64,000 nucleotides of DNA from Leptotrichia hofstadii (GTDB taxonomy: Bacteria > Fusobacteriota > Fusobacteriia > Fusobacteriales > Leptotrichiaceae), in the NCBI RefSeq assembly GCF_007990525.1, contig NZ_AP019823.1:1860001-1924000 (forward strand), given 5' to 3'. Under the pieces are notes generated by a model. It ran no database searches. It was not told the DNA's origin and worked only from the letters and a program-made list of their open reading frames with translations. The position numbers were made by a program, and so were the translations under genes. Numbering within the stretch: position 1 is the stretch's first letter; every line of letters begins with the position of its first letter. Of the stretch, positions 59,796 through 64,000 are shown one piece after another.

Positions 59796-60794
59796 CTAAC
59801 TGCTTCTTGAACCACCCATATCCAGTCTAAGATTTGGAAGTTTTCCTTTTATCACTTTTCTTTCGATTAATGATTCTGAAGCTCCTACTTTTGTCAATCT
59901 TTCTATAACTTCAATTATAAATTCATTATTTTCATCCACATCATAATCTGCAGGTACTCCTAAAAGCTCTCTTCCTTCTGGTGTTGAAACTGGAGTATTT
60001 ATATATTTTATAAGCTGATTTGTGCTTGGATCGAATTTCACTGTTCCCCATACTAAGTCAATATTATCAGAAACTTTATCATTTGGTGCGATGGCTTCTA
60101 CTGAATGTGCTACTTCTGAAAAGTTTCCATATTGATCTTCATATCCGATAGATGCTTCATAATTTTGATTTACATCAATTTCAGTAATATAATGCGAACC
60201 AATTCTTTCGTGTCTTATAATTTTTCTGTATTCGTGTCCGTTTTTAAATATTTTTATAACTACATTATCAATAACTCCGTTATTTGCAGCTAATCTTTCA
60301 TAGGTATCATCACGAATTTCCCAATAAATGTATAATGTTGTAGGATTTTTTGGCATTAGGACAAGTTCATCTGTAAAATACGATGCTGGTAATGGAGCCT
60401 TGTCAAAGTAAATATCTTCGTGATTTGATTTACCGTCAAATTCTACACCTTTTGCAAATTTTGAACGGTTAATTTCAGTTTCTACGTATCTACGTCTTAT
60501 TTGTTCTGACGAAATTTTTTCATAATTGAAATCTAAAGCTGTAAAAATTCTTCTATATTTTCTACCTAGATTTCCTACTAATTTTCTATCAGCAAAGTTT
60601 CTGTAAAAAGTTCTGCTTCTTTTAATAAAAAAGTATTTTATCAAAATTTTCTCAATAGTTTCCCTTTCGATAACTTCCCTTGAAATAAATCTTTCTAATT
60701 TTTTCAATTCTTTTTTATTTCTATTCCCAACTAATTTTTCATTAACATAATTTCTATAAAATGTTCTCGTTCTATTTTTTTTCAATTGCTCCAT
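59796..60794 (-). CDS. DUF4912 domain protein with a duplicated basic N-terminus
   Basis: The 332-residue protein contains a central DUF4912 domain (LYIYWEIRDDTYERL, VVIKIFKNGHEYRK, SHYITEIDVNQNYEASIGYE) of unknown function, known from many bacteria with complex envelopes. Its N-terminal 76 residues hold two copies of a basic motif, RTRTFYRNYVNEKLVGN at residues 8-24 and RSRTFYRNFADRKLVGN at 59-75, separated by a helical linker. The start is the ATG at 60794, which follows AAAGGTGG by 7 bp. It is transcribed alone toward gloA. Confidence 0.85.
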   Translation of the reverse strand: MEQLKKNRTRTFYRNYVNEKLVGNRNKKELKKLERFISREVIERETIEKILIKYFFIKRSRTFYRNFADRKLVGNLGRKYRRIFTALDFNYEKISSEQIRRRYVETEINRSKFAKGVEFDGKSNHEDIYFDKAPLPASYFTDELVLMPKNPTTLYIYWEIRDDTYERLAANNGVIDNVVIKIFKNGHEYRKIIRHERIGSHYITEIDVNQNYEASIGYEDQYGNFSEVAHSVEAIAPNDKVSDNIDLVWGTVKFDPSTNQLIKYINTPVSTPEGRELLGVPADYDVDENNEFIIEVIERLTKVGASESLIERKVIKGKLPNLRLDMGGSRSS

Positions 60795-61048
60795 TCCCAT
60801 TCCACCTTTACATTATTTTTTATTGTTAAATTTATTCAAATATTAGTTTAAAAATACAGATTTATCCTTTGATTATTCAGTTAAATAATCTTTTATTCTT
60901 TAAATTATTTTACTTCTTATTTATTTTAGTTAAATTAACTATTTTACTTAAACTAAAAAATGCTTAGGCAAGCGAAGATTAGTGCGTAGCAGTTTCGCCA
61001 AAATCTTCAGATATTATAATTTGAAAAATTGAAATAACTAATATTGCG
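60795..61048. other. Intergenic region with repeat-like hairpin, upstream of DUF4912
   Basis: Mostly AT-rich. A GAAGATT...AATCTTC hairpin at about 60974-61009 contains GTGCGTAGCAGTTTCGCC. This is similar to the TTGCGTAGCAATCTTGCC spacer of repeat copies R2 and R3, so it may be a degenerate relative. No gene is visible. Confidence 0.4.
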
Positions 61049-61080
61049 AAAAAAAGGGGATGATAACTGTTCCCCTTTAC
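61049..61080 (-). terminator. Intrinsic terminator of the ATP synthase operon
   Basis: On the minus strand AAAGGGGA pairs with TCCCCTTT around ACAGTTATCA and is followed by seven Ts. It is a strong terminator, about 175 bp beyond the atpC stop codon. Confidence 0.8.
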
Positions 61081-61253
61081 TTCATAAAAAAGAAAAACAG
61101 ATGAATTATATAAAAAATATTTAACTGAATACTCTATGATGAATCTTTTAATTTTTAGAGTTTAAATAAATTTATTATAATTAAATAATCAATTTTAAAA
61201 TTAATTAACTATATTTTATACATATTATACCACATTTTTTAGAATTTCAAAAT

Positions 61254-61643
61254 TTATTTCCTGCTTAAATTGTTTTGAATCCGTTTTTTTGAGCCTAAAA
61301 TATCCTGATCTTCTTTTATTTTTTGTTTTTTTGCTCTTTCAATGGCAACTTCTCTTGCCATCCGTTCTGCTTCCGCCTTAGTTGCTTCAACGATATTTAC
61401 TCCCAAAATAACAACTTTATCCTGACGGACTTCTAGAAAGCCCCCTTCCAGATAATATGTCATTTCCTTATTATCCTTTTCACGAACAAGCATTTCCCCA
61501 GCACCAATTGGTGTAATGTAGTTAATATGCTTTGCAAGTATTCCAATATCTCCGCCTTCTGTACGTAATTTTACAAATTCAACAGGCTTTTCAAAAACTA
61601 GCCTTTCTGGAGTTACTGCTTCCAAAATAAATTCCGTTGCCAT
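61254..61643 (-). CDS. atpC: ATP synthase epsilon subunit
   Basis: AtpC is the rotor-linked inhibitory subunit of the F1 ATP synthase. The 129-residue protein starts MATEFILEAVTPERLVFEK. The ATG at 61643 is chosen because the GGAAGGAGG site lies 6 bp before it. It has GDIGILAKHINYITPIGAGEM (typical GDFGIL-H pattern), EGGFLEVRQDKVVILG and a C-terminal helical hairpin (AERMAREVAIERAKKQK). It is the last gene of the atp operon. Confidence 0.95.
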   Translation of the reverse strand: MATEFILEAVTPERLVFEKPVEFVKLRTEGGDIGILAKHINYITPIGAGEMLVREKDNKEMTYYLEGGFLEVRQDKVVILGVNIVEATKAEAERMAREVAIERAKKQKIKEDQDILGSKKRIQNNLSRK

Positions 61644-61743
61644 AAAGCCTCCTTCCATTCCAAAGTATGCTTATTTTATCTAAACTTTCTTATTGGAAAA
61701 CAGGGAAAACATCATCCCTGTTTTCATTACACATTATTTTAAA

Positions 61744-63144
<1,401 letters not shown>

Positions 63145-63198
63145 TTACCTTTAACCTCCTTCTTAGTTTATTCTCAAGTTCTTCAGTTTAAAAATAAA

Positions 63199-64000
63199 TT
63201 ACTGTACTCCTAAAGAACCGCCAATAATTTCTGTTAATTCCTGTGTTATTTTTCCTTGTCTTTCACGATTATACTGCACTTCCAAGTTTCTTATCATTTC
63301 AGCGGCATTATCATTAGCCTGTTTCATTGCCGACATTCTAGCTGAATGCTCACTTGCCGAATTTTCAAGTAACGACTGATATAATTTTATATTCAAAACT
63401 TGTGGAACAAACGAGTTCAACACTTCTTCCTCTGACGGATCAAACACATATTCCTTTGTTGGCAATCCTTCCTTTTTTTCTATTGGAAGCAATTTTTCCA
63501 CCTGAATATTATACTCAACTGCTGATACAAATTTTGAATAAATCATATAGACTTCATCATAAAAATCGTTTAAATAAAACTGCACTACATCTTCACTGAT
63601 TTTTTTACCAGTTTCAAACATTGTTTCCGGAATCATCTGTGTATACTCACTATCCACATTGATATCCCGATTTTTACAATATTCTTTTGCTTTTCTTCCA
63701 ATTGTTACAACTGAAACATCTTTTCCTTCCTTCTCAAACTGCTTTCTCATGCTCTCAAGCCTTCTAAAAGTATTTGAGTTAAAGCTTCCACATAACCCAC
63801 GATCTGATGTCATCACTATAATTCCGACTCTTCTAACTTCTGGCTTTCCATCAAAAATTACAAATTTATTTCCCTTAAGACTTGCAACTAAATTATCAAA
63901 AGCCTCATTTACAGCATATGCATAGTTTCTAGATTTTAGAGTTAAAACCTGAAATTTTTTAAATTTTGTAGAAGAAACAATATTCATTGCGTTTGTTATT
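63199..64000 (-). CDS. atpG: ATP synthase gamma subunit (5' end beyond window)
   Basis: AtpG is the central rotor stalk of F1. The frame is open to the window edge. The residues before the internal Met at 63987 read ITNA, giving ITNAMNIVSSTKFKKF, exactly the start region after the usual MAxxxEIRxRIxSVxxTxK. So the true start is about 20 codons beyond. The rest contains IIVMTSDRGLCGSFN and the C-terminal coiled-coil helix SARMSAMKQANDNAAEMI. It is the upstream neighbour of atpD as in all atp operons. Confidence 0.97.
   Translation of the reverse strand, partial: ITNAMNIVSSTKFKKFQVLTLKSRNYAYAVNEAFDNLVASLKGNKFVIFDGKPEVRRVGIIVMTSDRGLCGSFNSNTFRRLESMRKQFEKEGKDVSVVTIGRKAKEYCKNRDINVDSEYTQMIPETMFETGKKISEDVVQFYLNDFYDEVYMIYSKFVSAVEYNIQVEKLLPIEKKEGLPTKEYVFDPSEEEVLNSFVPQVLNIKLYQSLLENSASEHSARMSAMKQANDNAAEMIRNLEVQYNRERQGKITQELTEIIGGSLGVQ

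Overview
The window is AT-rich chromosomal DNA from a Gram-negative (diderm) member of the Fusobacteriota, most likely Leptotrichiaceae and probably Leptotrichia itself. The evidence is the very low GC content, lipid A/LPS genes (waaA, an LpxL-type acyltransferase) beside Firmicute-like RNA-decay genes (rny, ymdB), strong AAGGAGG-type ribosome binding sites, many short lipoproteins, and a patatin outer-membrane autotransporter of the FplA type known from Fusobacterium. The genus is inferred from gene content; no rRNA gene is present to confirm it.

Layout. 1-5.6 kb, minus strand: an amino-acid ABC transporter gene (binding protein fused to permease, cut by the window edge), asd, an NlpC/P60 lipoprotein, dtd, a metallo-beta-lactamase-fold hydrolase and an MscS channel with an unusual insert. 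5.6-6.6 kb is a graveyard of insertion-sequence debris. 6.6-25.7 kb, minus strand, is a dense housekeeping block: a PKMT-like methyltransferase, trmB, waaA, HU, cmk, prmA, ymdB, rny, a lipoprotein, an LpxL-like acyltransferase, rpsO, three lipoproteins, metG, a DUF374 acyltransferase, a TetR regulator, folA, thyA, trmL and ruvC. 25.7-30 kb holds an uncharacterised protein with a DnaQ/polymerase-type exonuclease domain, truB and cls. 30-37 kb is more accessory: an orphan Imm49-like immunity gene with a decayed neighbour, ridA, the patatin autotransporter, a divergent Lrp/metallohydrolase pair and an HAD phosphatase. 37-44 kb carries oxidoreductases and regulators (OYE flavoenzyme, TMEM175 channel with a stand-alone AraC DNA-binding domain, LysR, aldo/keto reductase, acetyltransferase, ybaK) and a tandem pair of tiny lipoproteins. 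44-56.7 kb has a candidate small RNA, two FAD proteins, a carbonic-anhydrase-like protein, a YgjP-like peptidase, a CCA-transferase/Nudix fusion, rsmB, scrB, gltS and an acyl-CoA dehydrogenase. 56.9-64 kb has a small secreted protein, a second tandem pair of the same tiny lipoproteins, dapB, gloA, a DUF4912 protein and the 3' part of the ATP synthase operon (atpG-atpD-atpC).

The least explained material is: (i) a structured, dispersed repeat family (at 31.3, 36.1, 45.6, 57.7 and 58.0 kb) whose hairpin arms differ in sequence but stay complementary; (ii) a small-RNA-like unit at 44.1 kb with a consensus promoter, a C-rich hairpin and an intrinsic terminator; (iii) a small three-cysteine lipoprotein family in two tandem pairs, with one copy carrying a nonsense codon and a possible further decayed copy; (iv) a 48-bp control sequence shared by the LysR/TMEM175 and aldo/keto reductase promoters; (v) the exonuclease-domain protein beside ruvC. 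No CRISPR array, tRNA, rRNA or intact mobile element was found.
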